Assembly (NCBI GenBank): GCA_009649675.1
Contig: WJPL01000003.1
Span: 223,645 to 287,644 of the forward strand
Direction of reading: 5' to 3'
Source: Alphaproteobacteria bacterium HT1-32
Lineage (GTDB): Bacteria > Pseudomonadota > Alphaproteobacteria > Rhodospirillales > HT1-32
Length of the DNA: 64,000 nt
Position 1 is the stretch's first letter. Every line of letters begins with the position of its first letter. The notes under the pieces are model-generated. The model searched no databases and was not told the DNA's origin. It worked only from the letters and a program-made list of their open reading frames with translations. This document shows, in pieces, positions 8,503 to 18,368 of the stretch. The position numbers and the translations under genes were made by a program.

Positions 8503-9738
8503 CTAATGCGACGAATCATTCCCGGCAAAGCGCGCCGGGAAACCTTTTTCCGTCAGCAGACCAATCAACTTGTCGACATGCCCTCTGTTACGGGTCTCCA
8601 GCGCCACGTCGACTTCTGCATAGCGTACCGGCAGATCATAGAACAGGCGCTGATGCACAATTTCGACGATATTTGCACCGGCATCGCCAATCAGCGCGGA
8701 AATGGCAGCCAGCGCACCTGGCTTGTCGGGCAGGGTGATACGCAGTCGCGCCATCCGTCCATCACGCGACAGGCCCCGCAGCAGGATTGTCGACAACAGG
8801 CGGGAGTCGATATTCCCGCCACAGATCACCACCCCGACCCGTCTGCCCGTCCAGCGGGACGGATCTGACATCAAGGCAGCAACGCCAACTGCACCGGCAC
8901 CTTCAGCGACAATCTTTTCCTGTTCCGCCAGACGCTGGATCGCCCGTTCAATCTGCATTTCGCTGACCAGCATGATATCGGACACAAGATCACGCACGAT
9001 CTCGCGGGTCAGTGCCCCCGGACGTTTGACCGCAATACCTTCCGCCACGCCCACCTCGGTCGGCACCGCCGGGCTGACCTTGTTGCCCATTGCCTGCTGC
9101 ATGAAGGGAAAGGCTTCTGACTGTACACCGATGATTTCAATATCCGGTCGCAGCGCCTTTGCCGCAATGGCCACGCCCGAAATCAGGCCACCGCCGCCTA
9201 TCGGCACAATAATGGCGTCCAGTGCCGGATCATCCCGCAACATTTCAAGCCCGACACAGCCTTGTCCTGCAATCACCGCCGGGTCATCAAACGGATGAAT
9301 GAAGGTCGCTCCGGTCTGTTCTGCGATACCGGCCGCCGCATCCGCAGCCTCCGCAACATCTGCACCGATCAGTTCCACCGTGGCACCGTGGGATTCTGTC
9401 CGGGCAACCTTCGAGAAGGGGGTGTTCTTCGGCATGACGATGGTTGCGGGAATACCCAGTTTTCCTGCGTGATAGGCCACACCCTGCGCATGATTTCCGG
9501 CAGACATGGCAATCACACCGGCTGAACGTTCGGCCTCGGTCAGGGAGGCAATCTTGATCATCGCACCCCGCGCCTTGAAAGACCCCGTGACCTGAAGGTT
9601 TTCAAGTTTCAGAAAAACCTCAGCCCCGGTCTCATCGCTCATAACTGCGGTTCGTACCATTGGTGTATGGACCAGATGGTTCTGCATTATGGCTGCAGCA
9701 GATTCGATATCTTGCAGTGTCGGACGCTTGTCAGTCAT
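8503..9738 (-). CDS. ilvA: Threonine ammonia-lyase with C-terminal ACT domain
   Basis: PLP enzyme of 411 residues that deaminates threonine to 2-oxobutanoate, feeding isoleucine synthesis or threonine catabolism. The PLP lysine is in GSFKARGA near the N-terminus, with SAGNHAQG and the glycine loop VPIGGGGLISG. A single ACT-type domain (about 330-405, LPDKPGALAAISALIG) suggests allosteric control; long biosynthetic IlvA of E. coli has a larger regulatory domain. ATG 9738 is chosen; it overlaps the end of the upstream acylase gene by 8 bases. A TTG at 9747 is an alternative. Confidence 0.92.
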   Translation of the reverse strand: MTDKRPTLQDIESAAAIMQNHLVHTPMVRTAVMSDETGAEVFLKLENLQVTGSFKARGAMIKIASLTEAERSAGVIAMSAGNHAQGVAYHAGKLGIPATIVMPKNTPFSKVARTESHGATVELIGADVAEAADAAAGIAEQTGATFIHPFDDPAVIAGQGCVGLEMLRDDPALDAIIVPIGGGGLISGVAIAAKALRPDIEIIGVQSEAFPFMQQAMGNKVSPAVPTEVGVAEGIAVKRPGALTREIVRDLVSDIMLVSEMQIERAIQRLAEQEKIVAEGAGAVGVAALMSDPSRWTGRRVGVVICGGNIDSRLLSTILLRGLSRDGRMARLRITLPDKPGALAAISALIGDAGANIVEIVHQRLFYDLPVRYAEVDVALETRNRGHVDKLIGLLTEKGFPARFAGNDSSH

Positions 9739-12094
9739 CAGTGCCAATCAATTCCAGTTGCTGATGTGGTGAGCCGGAAAACCGGCCCGGCAGGGTCGAA
9801 TAGGTAAGCCTGTCATCGGACAGCCAGCGTCCCATCAGGTCACGATAGTGGAGCGATAACGGATTACCGGACTGACCGCCCGCAATAATTATCGACGCCG
9901 TTTCGTCTGGCGACAACTCATAGACAGCGCGGTAGCCGGCACCATGGACATGGGGAAAGGATGTCCCGCTGTGGTCCCGCGCGTAAGTTCCACGGTTCAG
10001 TGTCGCAAATCCGCCGGATGTTGGTGCCGATAATGTCGCAAAACCGGAAATGACCGGTACATATTGCAGGACCGGGTGAGAGAAGACAGCATGATGCCTG
10101 TCGCCCCAGGTTACCCCCTTCAGATCGTCAGCAAAATGGCCCGCAGTTTCGCTCAGGCTTCCTGTCAGAATATCTCTGCATGTCTCTGTTTTATCATTTG
10201 TTGTGACATCATCACACCATTCCCCGGACGGACCAGCGAGTACCTGCCGCAGAAAATCCGGGCGGGGGTCGGCGAGGCGGGAATAGAAATCACCTGTCTC
10301 ATCCGCATAGAGCTGGCGGGAGAAGATACGCACCCACAATGCAAACATCAGCGGCTCCGCCTTATCCGCATCCATCATGTAATCCCAGCCAGTCAGTAAT
10401 TTCAGAAACGCCTTCTGATCTGTCGTGGTTGCTACAGCGCCCTGAATCATTGACGGCAGAACCGATGCGGCGAAGGCAGAGTAGGAATCCATCTGCAACG
10501 CCCGGTTGGTGTCGACCGTTCGTGGCGGCTCTGCATCCAGCCGGTCGGCCAGTCGTTTCATGCGATCAGAAGACGGCCAGTCAGCTGTCAGAAGGTGAGG
10601 GTAGCTGTCATCGACCAGCCGGTTATTCGCATTCCCGATCCAGCCGTCATCGCGCCCCCGGCGAAGTGGTAATTCCGCGAACGGTACAAACCCGGACCAG
10701 TTATCTGCACTGTCGGCCCCGTTTTGCGGCAAGCGGCCGTCCCCTGTCCGGCGCATAGGAACACGACCCGGTGAAATCATGGCCGTTGCACCAGACCGGT
10801 CTGCCAGAAACACATTCTGCTGCGGGGCACCAATGGCCTGCATTTCTTCCAGGGCCTCCTCAACACTTACCGCAGTGCCCAGACGCATCACTGCCGAAGC
10901 AATGCCGTCCAGTGGTTCCAGCGAGGTTGCCCGCAGGCTGAGCACCGAGCCGCCCGCCGGGACAGAACCCACATCCGAGACCACCGGCCCCCGTTCTGTT
11001 GTCCGAACCCTGTGCCGCACCGTATCGCCCTTATGAACGACGATTTCCTCCCACCGTTCACCGAAGGTCTTCCAGCTCTCACCCGATCTGTAACGGTCCG
11101 GGTTATCCGGGTCGATCTGCTCGATAAACAGGTCCTGTGTATCACTGTGGGTTGTCGTCATTCCCCAGGCGAGATTGCGATTGCGTCCCAGCAGAAAAGC
11201 CGGAACACCGGGCACGGTTGCCCCGACCATCACCTGATCCGGCAGTTCCATGCGTGCCAGATACCAGAGAACGGGGGCACTGAAGCCGAGATGCGGATCA
11301 TTCGCCAGTATCGGCGTGGCCGATGCGGTCATGCCACCGCCCAGAACCCAGGCATTGGATGCTGTCGTTGGCGGGATGGAGTGATCAATGGCATCAATCA
11401 GGGGCAGCATCATCTCCGTCAACTGTCGCTCAGCCGGCAGGGTGACAGGCGCCGTAAGTGAATCGGTTGGCCAGAGTTCGGATATCTGCTCTGCCGACAA
11501 TTTGTCCGAAAGGCCGAGACGCAACAGTTCCGTTCGCCAGTTACCACTGAGCCGCATCGCCATGATCCGGCCCCAGACAACAGAATCCGCAGGCTGCCAG
11601 CGCTCCGGCTTAAATCCGAGCAGGGAAAACTCAACCGGCAGGATAGTCCGGGCATCACCAACCCAGGCATTCACGCCTGCGGCATAAGCCTCCAGTTGCG
11701 CCTGAGACTCATCCGGCATGGCCGCGACATCTCCTTCTGCCAGACGATACAGGCCCAGCGTGCGCATCATGATATCGATATCAACGGCACCCTGACCGAC
11801 AATCTCCGACAATCGGCCCGCGCCAAGCCGTCGCATACCCTCCATCTGCCAGAGACGATCCTGCGCATGCAGATATCCCAGAGCAAAAAAACCATCCGCA
11901 GAGGAACTGGCAGAAATCGACGGCACACCATGAGAATCGCGGCTGATTTTGACCGGCTGCTGCAGCCCCCTGATTTCCATTGAGCCATGAACAGGAGGCA
12001 GTGACAGAAAAGCCATGACGACCCCACCCATCGCCAGCAACAGGACCAGTGCTGTCAATGACCGGATGAAGGAATGTTTTCGCCGTTCTGTCAT
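9731..12094 (-). CDS. Penicillin acylase family (Ntn-hydrolase) protein
   Basis: Precursor of 787 residues. A single N-terminal hydrophobic helix (about 10-32) suggests a signal peptide or anchor. The alpha-chain region carries DSHGVPSISA and FALGYLHAQDRLWQME. The maturation site is TASNAWVLGGG, where the Ser would become the N-terminal nucleophile of the beta chain. LANDPHLG and the later GNANNRL segment are family typical. Known members cleave penicillins, N-acyl-homoserine lactones or other amides; the substrate cannot be told from sequence. A GTG at 12097 is an alternative start. It overlaps ilvA downstream and is divergent from an alpha/beta hydrolase gene. Confidence 0.9.
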   Translation of the reverse strand: MTERRKHSFIRSLTALVLLLAMGGVVMAFLSLPPVHGSMEIRGLQQPVKISRDSHGVPSISASSSADGFFALGYLHAQDRLWQMEGMRRLGAGRLSEIVGQGAVDIDIMMRTLGLYRLAEGDVAAMPDESQAQLEAYAAGVNAWVGDARTILPVEFSLLGFKPERWQPADSVVWGRIMAMRLSGNWRTELLRLGLSDKLSAEQISELWPTDSLTAPVTLPAERQLTEMMLPLIDAIDHSIPPTTASNAWVLGGGMTASATPILANDPHLGFSAPVLWYLARMELPDQVMVGATVPGVPAFLLGRNRNLAWGMTTTHSDTQDLFIEQIDPDNPDRYRSGESWKTFGERWEEIVVHKGDTVRHRVRTTERGPVVSDVGSVPAGGSVLSLRATSLEPLDGIASAVMRLGTAVSVEEALEEMQAIGAPQQNVFLADRSGATAMISPGRVPMRRTGDGRLPQNGADSADNWSGFVPFAELPLRRGRDDGWIGNANNRLVDDSYPHLLTADWPSSDRMKRLADRLDAEPPRTVDTNRALQMDSYSAFAASVLPSMIQGAVATTTDQKAFLKLLTGWDYMMDADKAEPLMFALWVRIFSRQLYADETGDFYSRLADPRPDFLRQVLAGPSGEWCDDVTTNDKTETCRDILTGSLSETAGHFADDLKGVTWGDRHHAVFSHPVLQYVPVISGFATLSAPTSGGFATLNRGTYARDHSGTSFPHVHGAGYRAVYELSPDETASIIIAGGQSGNPLSLHYRDLMGRWLSDDRLTYSTLPGRFSGSPHQQLELIGTDD

Positions 12095-12188
12095 CACTTA
12101 TGCCTGTATCCATCTTGTCGTTTGCAGCCGGAGGCTTACTTTCAGCAGCAGGAAAGCATGCTCCCCGGATGAAGGAAACAGAGTATCC

Positions 12189-13037
12189 ATGGAACCCAGA
12201 CTTCACTATTGCTACGGCATCGGTCCCGGCGGTTTTCACCGTCAGGCATATCAGGACTGGCAGGGACCAGACCGCCATCCGCTCACGGTCTGCGTTCATG
12301 GCCTGACCCGCAACAGCCGGGACTTCGACTGTCTGGCAGCGGAACTCAGCAAACAGCGTCATGTGGTCTGCCCGGATATTGTCGGACGAGGGGAGAGTGA
12401 CTGGATGCGCCTGTCATCGACCTATTCCTATCCGAATTACGTGTCCGATATGGCCATGCTGATCAACCGTCTGGGCGTTGACGAGGTTGACTGGGTCGGC
12501 ACCTCCATGGGTGGACTGATTGGCATGATGATGGCTGCATCAAACCGGTCGCCGGTCCGTCGTCTTGTGCTGAACGATGTCGGACCAATGATCCCGAAGC
12601 AGGCGCTGTCGAGAATTCTTGATTATCTGGGCCAGGAGTTCGAGTTCAGCTCACTGGACCATATCGAGGCCCATCTTCGTCTTGTCCATGCCCCTTTCGG
12701 GCAACTGACCGACCAGCAATGGCGACAGATGGCCGAACACAGTGCCCGGCAGGATGATGATGGCAACTGGCGACTGCATTACGATCCCGCTATTGCCGAA
12801 CCTTTGCTGGCAGCCCCCTTGCAGGACGTTGACCTGTGGGCCGTATGGGACCAGATCAAATGTCCGGTTCTGGTTATTCGCGGTGGAGACTCCGATCTTC
12901 TTTTGCCGGAAACCGCCGAAGAAATGACCCGGCGCGGGCCGAAGGCTGACCTGATAACCATTGCCGATGTCGGACATGCGCCGGCCCTGATGGATGCAGA
13001 ACAGATCAACCTCATTCGCGACTGGCTGGATGACTAA
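12189..13037 (+). CDS. Alpha/beta-fold hydrolase
   Basis: Hydrolase of 282 residues with VCVHGLTRNSRDFD (oxyanion region), the nucleophile elbow GTSMGGLIGM with its Ser, a catalytic Asp candidate in VIRGGDSDLL and His in DVGHAPALMD. This architecture is shared by esterases, lactonases and C-C hydrolases, and I cannot assign a substrate. The ATG at 12189 follows AAGGAAAC and lies past the promoter of the divergent acylase gene. It overlaps the next gene by 8 bases (ATGACTAA), so the two are translationally coupled. Confidence 0.88.
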   Translation: MEPRLHYCYGIGPGGFHRQAYQDWQGPDRHPLTVCVHGLTRNSRDFDCLAAELSKQRHVVCPDIVGRGESDWMRLSSTYSYPNYVSDMAMLINRLGVDEVDWVGTSMGGLIGMMMAASNRSPVRRLVLNDVGPMIPKQALSRILDYLGQEFEFSSLDHIEAHLRLVHAPFGQLTDQQWRQMAEHSARQDDDGNWRLHYDPAIAEPLLAAPLQDVDLWAVWDQIKCPVLVIRGGDSDLLLPETAEEMTRRGPKADLITIADVGHAPALMDAEQINLIRDWLDD

Positions 13038-14016
13038 TCTGCAAACTCCTGTTTTTCGTCAGCGCGCACCCTGGATTGGCGGACATCTGCAGACCATCCG
13101 CAATGCGCTGGCGCGGCGGATTACCGGTGTCCCGGCAGTTACCGGCAAACGCCTGTGGATACCTGTCACAGATGGCAGCGGCGATTTGCTGGCGATCAGT
13201 TACACGTCACCTGTGATTGTTGCAGAGACACCAAAGCCGCTCATTCTGCTGCTGCATGGCCTGACAGGCTGCGAAGACAGCATGAACCAGCGGGCAAGCA
13301 CCGCCTGCTTCCATCGGCTTGGGCACCCTGTCGTCCGACTCAATCTGCGGGGAGCAGGGCCCGGTGAGGTACGCGCCTCCCGTCGCTATCACTCCGGACT
13401 GACCGGGGATATCGCCGATACGATACAGTTCCTGATCAGTGATCCCCGTATCAGAACTGAAGCCGGAATAGTGGCGATGGGCGTGTCGCTCGGCGGCACC
13501 ATTCTGTTGAACCACCTGATTGCCGCCGGTCCGGATAGTGGTCTGAAGGCCGCAATCACCGTCTCGACCCCACTAGACCTCGCTGAATCATCACGGAATT
13601 TCCTGCGCCCCGGCAATGCCGTATATCATCGATACCTGCTGCAGCGGATGAAAGCCTTCACCCTTACGGCGGCTGAAACAACGGAGATGAAAAACCGCAT
13701 CTCAGCCAGCAAATCCGTATGGCAGTTTGATGATCAGGTCATTGCGCCCTGGAACGGGTATGGAGATGCCGGTGATTATTACAGCCAGTGTTCGCCGGAG
13801 GCCGGTCTGGATGCGATTGTCACACCAACGCTGCTGATCCATGCAAATGACGATCCCTGGGTTCCCTCACGCGCCTATCGGAAACTGGGGCAGGGGACCG
13901 GGGTTGTTCGCTGTCTGTTATCCCCCCGGGGCGGCCATGTTGGCTTTCACGGGCAGAACCAGCCTGAAAGCTGGCACAATCACGTCGCCGCGCAGTTTAT
14001 CGACGGACTGAACTGA
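13030..14016 (+). CDS. YheT-family alpha/beta hydrolase
   Basis: Hydrolase of 328 residues with YheT family hallmarks: the HLQTIRNAL segment near the N-terminus, LLLHGLTGCEDSMNQ, VVRLNLRGAGPG, and the nucleophile Ser in MGVSLGGTILLNHL. An Asp in HANDDPWVP and a His in RGGHVGF complete a plausible triad. YheT proteins are related to eukaryotic ABHD1/2/3 esterases acting on lipids; the substrate here is unknown. The ATG overlaps the stop of the upstream gene. Its 3' end overlaps hemB, convergently, by 20 bases. Confidence 0.9.
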   Translation: MTNLQTPVFRQRAPWIGGHLQTIRNALARRITGVPAVTGKRLWIPVTDGSGDLLAISYTSPVIVAETPKPLILLLHGLTGCEDSMNQRASTACFHRLGHPVVRLNLRGAGPGEVRASRRYHSGLTGDIADTIQFLISDPRIRTEAGIVAMGVSLGGTILLNHLIAAGPDSGLKAAITVSTPLDLAESSRNFLRPGNAVYHRYLLQRMKAFTLTAAETTEMKNRISASKSVWQFDDQVIAPWNGYGDAGDYYSQCSPEAGLDAIVTPTLLIHANDDPWVPSRAYRKLGQGTGVVRCLLSPRGGHVGFHGQNQPESWHNHVAAQFIDGLN

Positions 14017-15031
14017 CCCCGTCGGCGACCATTTTTTCGGCCAGGTCGATCGCGGCATAAGTCAGGATACCATCTGCACCGGCGCGTTTCAGGGCAATCA
14101 GGGCTTCATACATGGCACGATCCCCGTCGATCCAGCCATTCGCATCGGCCGCCTTGATCATCGCATACTCACCACTGACGTGATAGGCGAAGGTCGGTGC
14201 CGCAAATCGCTCTTTCACACGGCGGATGATGTCCAGATAAGGCAGGCCCGGCTTGATCATCACCATGTCCGCGCCTTCCGCCAGATCCAGTGCAACCTCG
14301 CGCAGTGCCTCATCTGTATTGGCCGGGTCCATCTGATAGGTTTTCTTGTCACCTTTCAGGGCACCGGATGAGCCGACGGCATCCCGGAACGGACCATAGA
14401 AGGCGGATGCATATTTCGCGGCATAAGACATGATCGCCACATCCTGATATCCCCCCGCATCCAGCGCCTGCCGAATGGCGGCAACACGACCATCCATCAT
14501 ATCGGACGGACCAATGATATCGCAGCCCGCAGCAGCCTGAACCATTGCCTGACGACATAGAATATCGACCGTTTCGTCATTGACGATGACACCATCGCGG
14601 ACAATCCCGTCGTGACCGTCACTGTTGAACGGATCCAGCGCCACATCGCAGAGAATACCCAGATCAGGCACCGCATCCTTCACGGCGGAGACGGCACGGC
14701 AAACCAGGTTATCCGGATTTGTCGCTTCCGCCCCGTCCGGGGTTTTCAGATGATCCGGGGTGACCGGAAAAATTGCGATGCAGGGAATACCCAGATCCCG
14801 GGCATGCCGGGCCGATTTGATCAGAAGGTCAATCGACAGACGCTCAACACCGGGCATTGATACGACGGGCTCACGTACATTCGTGCCTTCAATGGCAAAG
14901 CACGGCCAGATGAAATCCGATGGCGTGAGAACATTTTCCGCAACCATCCTGCGCAACCAGCCGGTACGGCGGTTTCTGCGCATGCGCACGGCCGGGAAAC
15001 CACCGGCTGGAAATCCATCTCTCTCGCTCAC
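13997..15031 (-). CDS. hemB: Delta-aminolevulinic acid dehydratase (porphobilinogen synthase)
   Basis: Enzyme of 344 residues that condenses two 5-aminolevulinate molecules into porphobilinogen for haem. The Schiff-base lysine is in MIKPGLPYLD and a second conserved Lys in SYAAKYASAFYGPFRDA. The metal region reads DVALDPFNSDGHDG, where zinc enzymes have a Cys triad, so this is the magnesium-type enzyme common in Alphaproteobacteria. The start is GTG 15031, with AAGGAG 8 bases upstream. Confidence 0.96.
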   Translation of the reverse strand: MSERDGFPAGGFPAVRMRRNRRTGWLRRMVAENVLTPSDFIWPCFAIEGTNVREPVVSMPGVERLSIDLLIKSARHARDLGIPCIAIFPVTPDHLKTPDGAEATNPDNLVCRAVSAVKDAVPDLGILCDVALDPFNSDGHDGIVRDGVIVNDETVDILCRQAMVQAAAGCDIIGPSDMMDGRVAAIRQALDAGGYQDVAIMSYAAKYASAFYGPFRDAVGSSGALKGDKKTYQMDPANTDEALREVALDLAEGADMVMIKPGLPYLDIIRRVKERFAAPTFAYHVSGEYAMIKAADANGWIDGDRAMYEALIALKRAGADGILTYAAIDLAEKMVADGVSSVRR

Positions 15032-15193
15032 GCTCTGCGCTCCTTCACCGCAATAACCTTACAACAAACCGGGGCACACTAAGTCGCCACAGACCGGGCG
15101 ACAAGCAGGGCGGCACCGGGCAGCACGGATTGACCCCCGGCAGACAGCCGCGCATAGTCCCTGATCTGGTGACATAAGCGGGTTTCTCAGCCG

Positions 15194-16333
15194 ATGAACT
15201 TCGACCTTACCCCTGATCAGCAGGCATTTCAGGATGCCGCACGCGATTTCGCAACGGGCGAAATGGCACCACATGCTGCGGAGTGGGATGAAAAGTCGAT
15301 TTTTCCTGAGGACGTATTACGTGCCGCTGCCGCGCTTGGGTTCGCCGGCATCTATGTCCGGGAAGATGTTGGCGGATCGGATCTGGGTCGTCTTGACGCC
15401 GCGATCATTTTCGAGGAACTGGCTGCTGCCTGTCCGTCAACCGCCGCCTATATTTCTATTCACAACATGGCTGCATGGATGATCGACCGGTTCGGGACTG
15501 CGGATCAGCGCCGTAAATTCCTGCCTCCGCTTTGCAGCATGGCGCATTTTGCCAGCTATTGCCTGACCGAACCGGATGCAGGGTCTGATGCTGCCGCGCT
15601 GAAAACACGCGCCGTCCGGGATGGTGATCATTACGTACTGAATGGGTCCAAAGCGTTCATTTCCGGCGGCGGACGCTCCGATATTTATGTCTGCATGGTC
15701 CGGACCGGCGGCGATGGCGCGGACGGCATATCAACACTGGTCATTGAGAACGGTACACCGGGCCTCAGTTTTGGCGCACAGGAGAAGAAACTGGGGTGGC
15801 ACAGCCAGCCGACTTCTGCCGTGATCTTTGAGAATTGTCGTGTTCCCGTTGCCAACCGGCTGGGCGAGGAGGGTGACGGCTTCCGGATCGCCATGAAGGG
15901 ACTGGATGGCGGGCGACTGAACATCGGTGCCTGCTCCATAGGCGGTGCCCGGACGGCACTTGCGGCGGCACTGGCCCATGTCCGGGAACGCAAACAGTTC
16001 GGCAAACCGCTGGCAGCCTTTCAGGCGCTGCAGTTCAGACTGGCCGATATGACGGCGGAAATTGAATCCGCACGGCTTCTGCTCCACCGTGCTGCAACCC
16101 TGCTGGACGCCGGATCACCGGAAGCAACCGCCCAGTGCGCCCTTGCGAAAAGGGTCGCAACGGATGCCGGCTTTTCGGTAACAAACGAAGCTTTGCAGCT
16201 TCATGGCGGATATGGCTATCTGCGGGATTATCCGATCGAACGCATTCTTCGGGATCTCCGGGTTCACCAGATTCTCGAAGGCACCAACGAAATCATGCGC
16301 GTCATTGTGGCGCGACATTTACTGAAAGACTGA
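15194..16333 (+). CDS. Acyl-CoA dehydrogenase, probably isobutyryl-CoA dehydrogenase
   Basis: FAD enzyme of 379 residues with family motifs [29 protein letters not shown] and [15 protein letters not shown]. It would oxidise isobutyryl-CoA to methacrylyl-CoA, the third step of valine breakdown. The substrate is inferred from the next two genes, which encode the following two steps. The ribosome site is weak. It is first of a plus-strand operon, divergent from hemB across a 162-base gap. Confidence 0.9.
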   Translation: MNFDLTPDQQAFQDAARDFATGEMAPHAAEWDEKSIFPEDVLRAAAALGFAGIYVREDVGGSDLGRLDAAIIFEELAAACPSTAAYISIHNMAAWMIDRFGTADQRRKFLPPLCSMAHFASYCLTEPDAGSDAAALKTRAVRDGDHYVLNGSKAFISGGGRSDIYVCMVRTGGDGADGISTLVIENGTPGLSFGAQEKKLGWHSQPTSAVIFENCRVPVANRLGEEGDGFRIAMKGLDGGRLNIGACSIGGARTALAAALAHVRERKQFGKPLAAFQALQFRLADMTAEIESARLLLHRAATLLDAGSPEATAQCALAKRVATDAGFSVTNEALQLHGGYGYLRDYPIERILRDLRVHQILEGTNEIMRVIVARHLLKD

Positions 16334-16341
16334 TTTTCTAA

Positions 16342-17415
16342 ATGACTGACCAGCCGGAAATCCTGTTCTCCCGAAACGGCGCAATCGCCATTGTCACCCT
16401 GAACCGCCCGAAGGCACTGAATTCACTGACCTATGACATGGTGACGCAGCTTGGCGCACATCTTGACGCCTGGCGCGATGATGATGATGTCGCTGCCGTC
16501 GTCATCGAAGGAGCCGGAGAGAAAGCCTTCTGTGCCGGTGGTGACATCCGGTCACTTTACGATGCCCGTCAGGCCGGAGACCGGGAATTTCTCGCAACAT
16601 TCTATCGCGATGAATATGTCGTCAACCATGCTATCAACACCTATCCGAAGCCCTATATCGCCCTGATTGACGGCTATGTTATGGGCGGCGGCGCAGGGGT
16701 ATCGGTACATGGCTCTCACCGGGTCGCGACCGAACGCACGCGCTTTGCCATGCCGGAAGTCGGCATTGGTCTGTTTCCCGATGTCGGCGGCTCATGGTTC
16801 CTGTCCCGTTGCCCGGGAGAGGTCGGCACCTATCTCGGGATGACCGGTGCCATCATCAATGCCGCCGATTGTCTTTATGCCGGAATCGCCACTCACCATA
16901 CGGCATCCGCTTCGCTTGAAGAGGTGAAGGCTGCGCTGGCCGGGGCAACATGGCCCGGCGGCCCCGAGAATTATGATCTCGCCACCGAAATTCTGAATGC
17001 CCATGTCACCGAAGCAGACATGACAGGCAGTGTGGTTGCACCGGAACGTAACAGCATCGACGCCTGTTTTGCCGGTGATTCCGTCGAGTATATAATTGAT
17101 GCGCTGACGGCGCAGGACGATGACTGGGCGTCTGCAACAGTTGATCAGATGATCTCCAAATCACCGACCAGCCTGAAGGTTGCCCTGCAGGAAATCCGCC
17201 GGGGCAAATCCCTCGACCTTGTCGGGTGCATGGTGATGGAATATCGCCTCTCGCAGAGTTTCATGCGCGGCAGAGACTTCTGGGAGGGTGTTCGCGCGGT
17301 TATCGTCGACAAGGACAAGTCGCCGAAATGGAAGCCGGCACATCTGTCGGATGTTGATGATGACGAAGTCACCAACTATTTCGAATCACTGGGTGACAAG
17401 GATCTGGTTCTGTAA
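16342..17415 (+). CDS. 3-Hydroxyisobutyryl-CoA hydrolase
   Basis: Crotonase-fold protein of 357 residues. AFCAGGDIRSLYD and GYVMGGGAGVSVHG form the CoA oxyanion holes, and FAMPEVGIGLFPDVGGSWFL with its Glu/Asp pair is the HIBCH signature that separates hydrolases from true enoyl-CoA hydratases. The long C-terminal part (SPTSLKVALQ, EYRLSQSFMRGRDFWEGVRA) is also typical. It releases 3-hydroxyisobutyrate from its CoA ester in valine degradation. It lies 8 bases after the acyl-CoA dehydrogenase gene and before mmsB. Confidence 0.93.
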   Translation: MTDQPEILFSRNGAIAIVTLNRPKALNSLTYDMVTQLGAHLDAWRDDDDVAAVVIEGAGEKAFCAGGDIRSLYDARQAGDREFLATFYRDEYVVNHAINTYPKPYIALIDGYVMGGGAGVSVHGSHRVATERTRFAMPEVGIGLFPDVGGSWFLSRCPGEVGTYLGMTGAIINAADCLYAGIATHHTASASLEEVKAALAGATWPGGPENYDLATEILNAHVTEADMTGSVVAPERNSIDACFAGDSVEYIIDALTAQDDDWASATVDQMISKSPTSLKVALQEIRRGKSLDLVGCMVMEYRLSQSFMRGRDFWEGVRAVIVDKDKSPKWKPAHLSDVDDDEVTNYFESLGDKDLVL

Positions 17416-17461
17416 GCGGGCCAGACAGAACAACCTGCATCGGGGAAGGGGAGGACTGACT

Positions 17462-18361
17462 ATGGCAACTGTAGCATTCATCGGGGTTGGTAACATGGGC
17501 GGGCCAATGTCCGCCAATCTGGTCAAAGCGGGCCATACAGTCATGGCCTTCGACCTCAGTAACGACAACCTGAGTGCAGCGACAAAAGCCGGCTGTATCG
17601 CAACAGCCTCTATTGCCGAGGCTGTTGGTGACGCAGACGCCGTTTTCACCATGCTGCCCGCAGGCAAACATGTTGATGCCGTCTATAACGGTGACGCCGG
17701 TGTGATGGCGAACGCCCGCCCCGGCGCCCTGTTCGTTGATTGTTCAACCATTGATGTCGACACCGCACGGGAAGTGATAAAAACCGCAGAGAGCGGTGGT
17801 TTTCAAATGGTCGACTGTCCCGTATCTGGCGGGGTTACAGGTGCCGCCGCCGGTACGCTGGCAATGATGTGTGGCGGATCGGACAGCGCGTTCGAAGCCG
17901 CCCGGCCGTATCTTGAAGTCCTGGGCAAGACAGTGGTTCATGCTGGTGGCCCGGGAGCAGGGCAGGCGGCGAAGACCTGTAACAACATGATTCTTGGTAT
18001 TTCGATGATCGGAGTTTGCGAAGCCTTCATGCTGGCAGAGAAGCTGGACCTCGATCTCGACAAGCTGTTCAGCATCGCAGCCAATGCCTCCGGACAATGC
18101 TGGGCACTGACCAGCTATTGTCCTGTCCCTGGCCCGGTCCCGGCAAGCCCGGCCAACCGGGATTACAAACCCGGCTTCACCGCAGCCAATATGCTGAAAG
18201 ACCTCAAACTGGCCCAGCAGGCGGCACAGTCCAGCGGCGCCTCGACACCACTCGGGTCAAACGCCGCCAGCCTGTATGATCAGTTTGTCGAAGCCGGCAA
18301 CGGCGAGGTCGATTTTTCCGGCATTATCCGCATGATCGCGGGTCAGGGTAAATCAGGCTGA
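17462..18361 (+). CDS. mmsB: 3-Hydroxyisobutyrate dehydrogenase
   Basis: NAD-dependent beta-hydroxyacid dehydrogenase of 299 residues, forming methylmalonate semialdehyde. The Rossmann motif FIGVGNMGGPMSANL opens the protein, followed by FVDCSTID, DCPVSGGVTGAAAGTL and the catalytic Lys in GPGAGQAAKTCNN. The C-terminal DYKPGFTAANMLKDL stretch is typical of MmsB. The start at 17462 follows GGGGAGGACTGACT; earlier in-frame starts would lie inside the upstream gene. The product would be consumed by MmsA, encoded at 59458-60954. Confidence 0.95.
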   Translation: MATVAFIGVGNMGGPMSANLVKAGHTVMAFDLSNDNLSAATKAGCIATASIAEAVGDADAVFTMLPAGKHVDAVYNGDAGVMANARPGALFVDCSTIDVDTAREVIKTAESGGFQMVDCPVSGGVTGAAAGTLAMMCGGSDSAFEAARPYLEVLGKTVVHAGGPGAGQAAKTCNNMILGISMIGVCEAFMLAEKLDLDLDKLFSIAANASGQCWALTSYCPVPGPVPASPANRDYKPGFTAANMLKDLKLAQQAAQSSGASTPLGSNAASLYDQFVEAGNGEVDFSGIIRMIAGQGKSG

Positions 18362-18368
18362 GCGTGCG

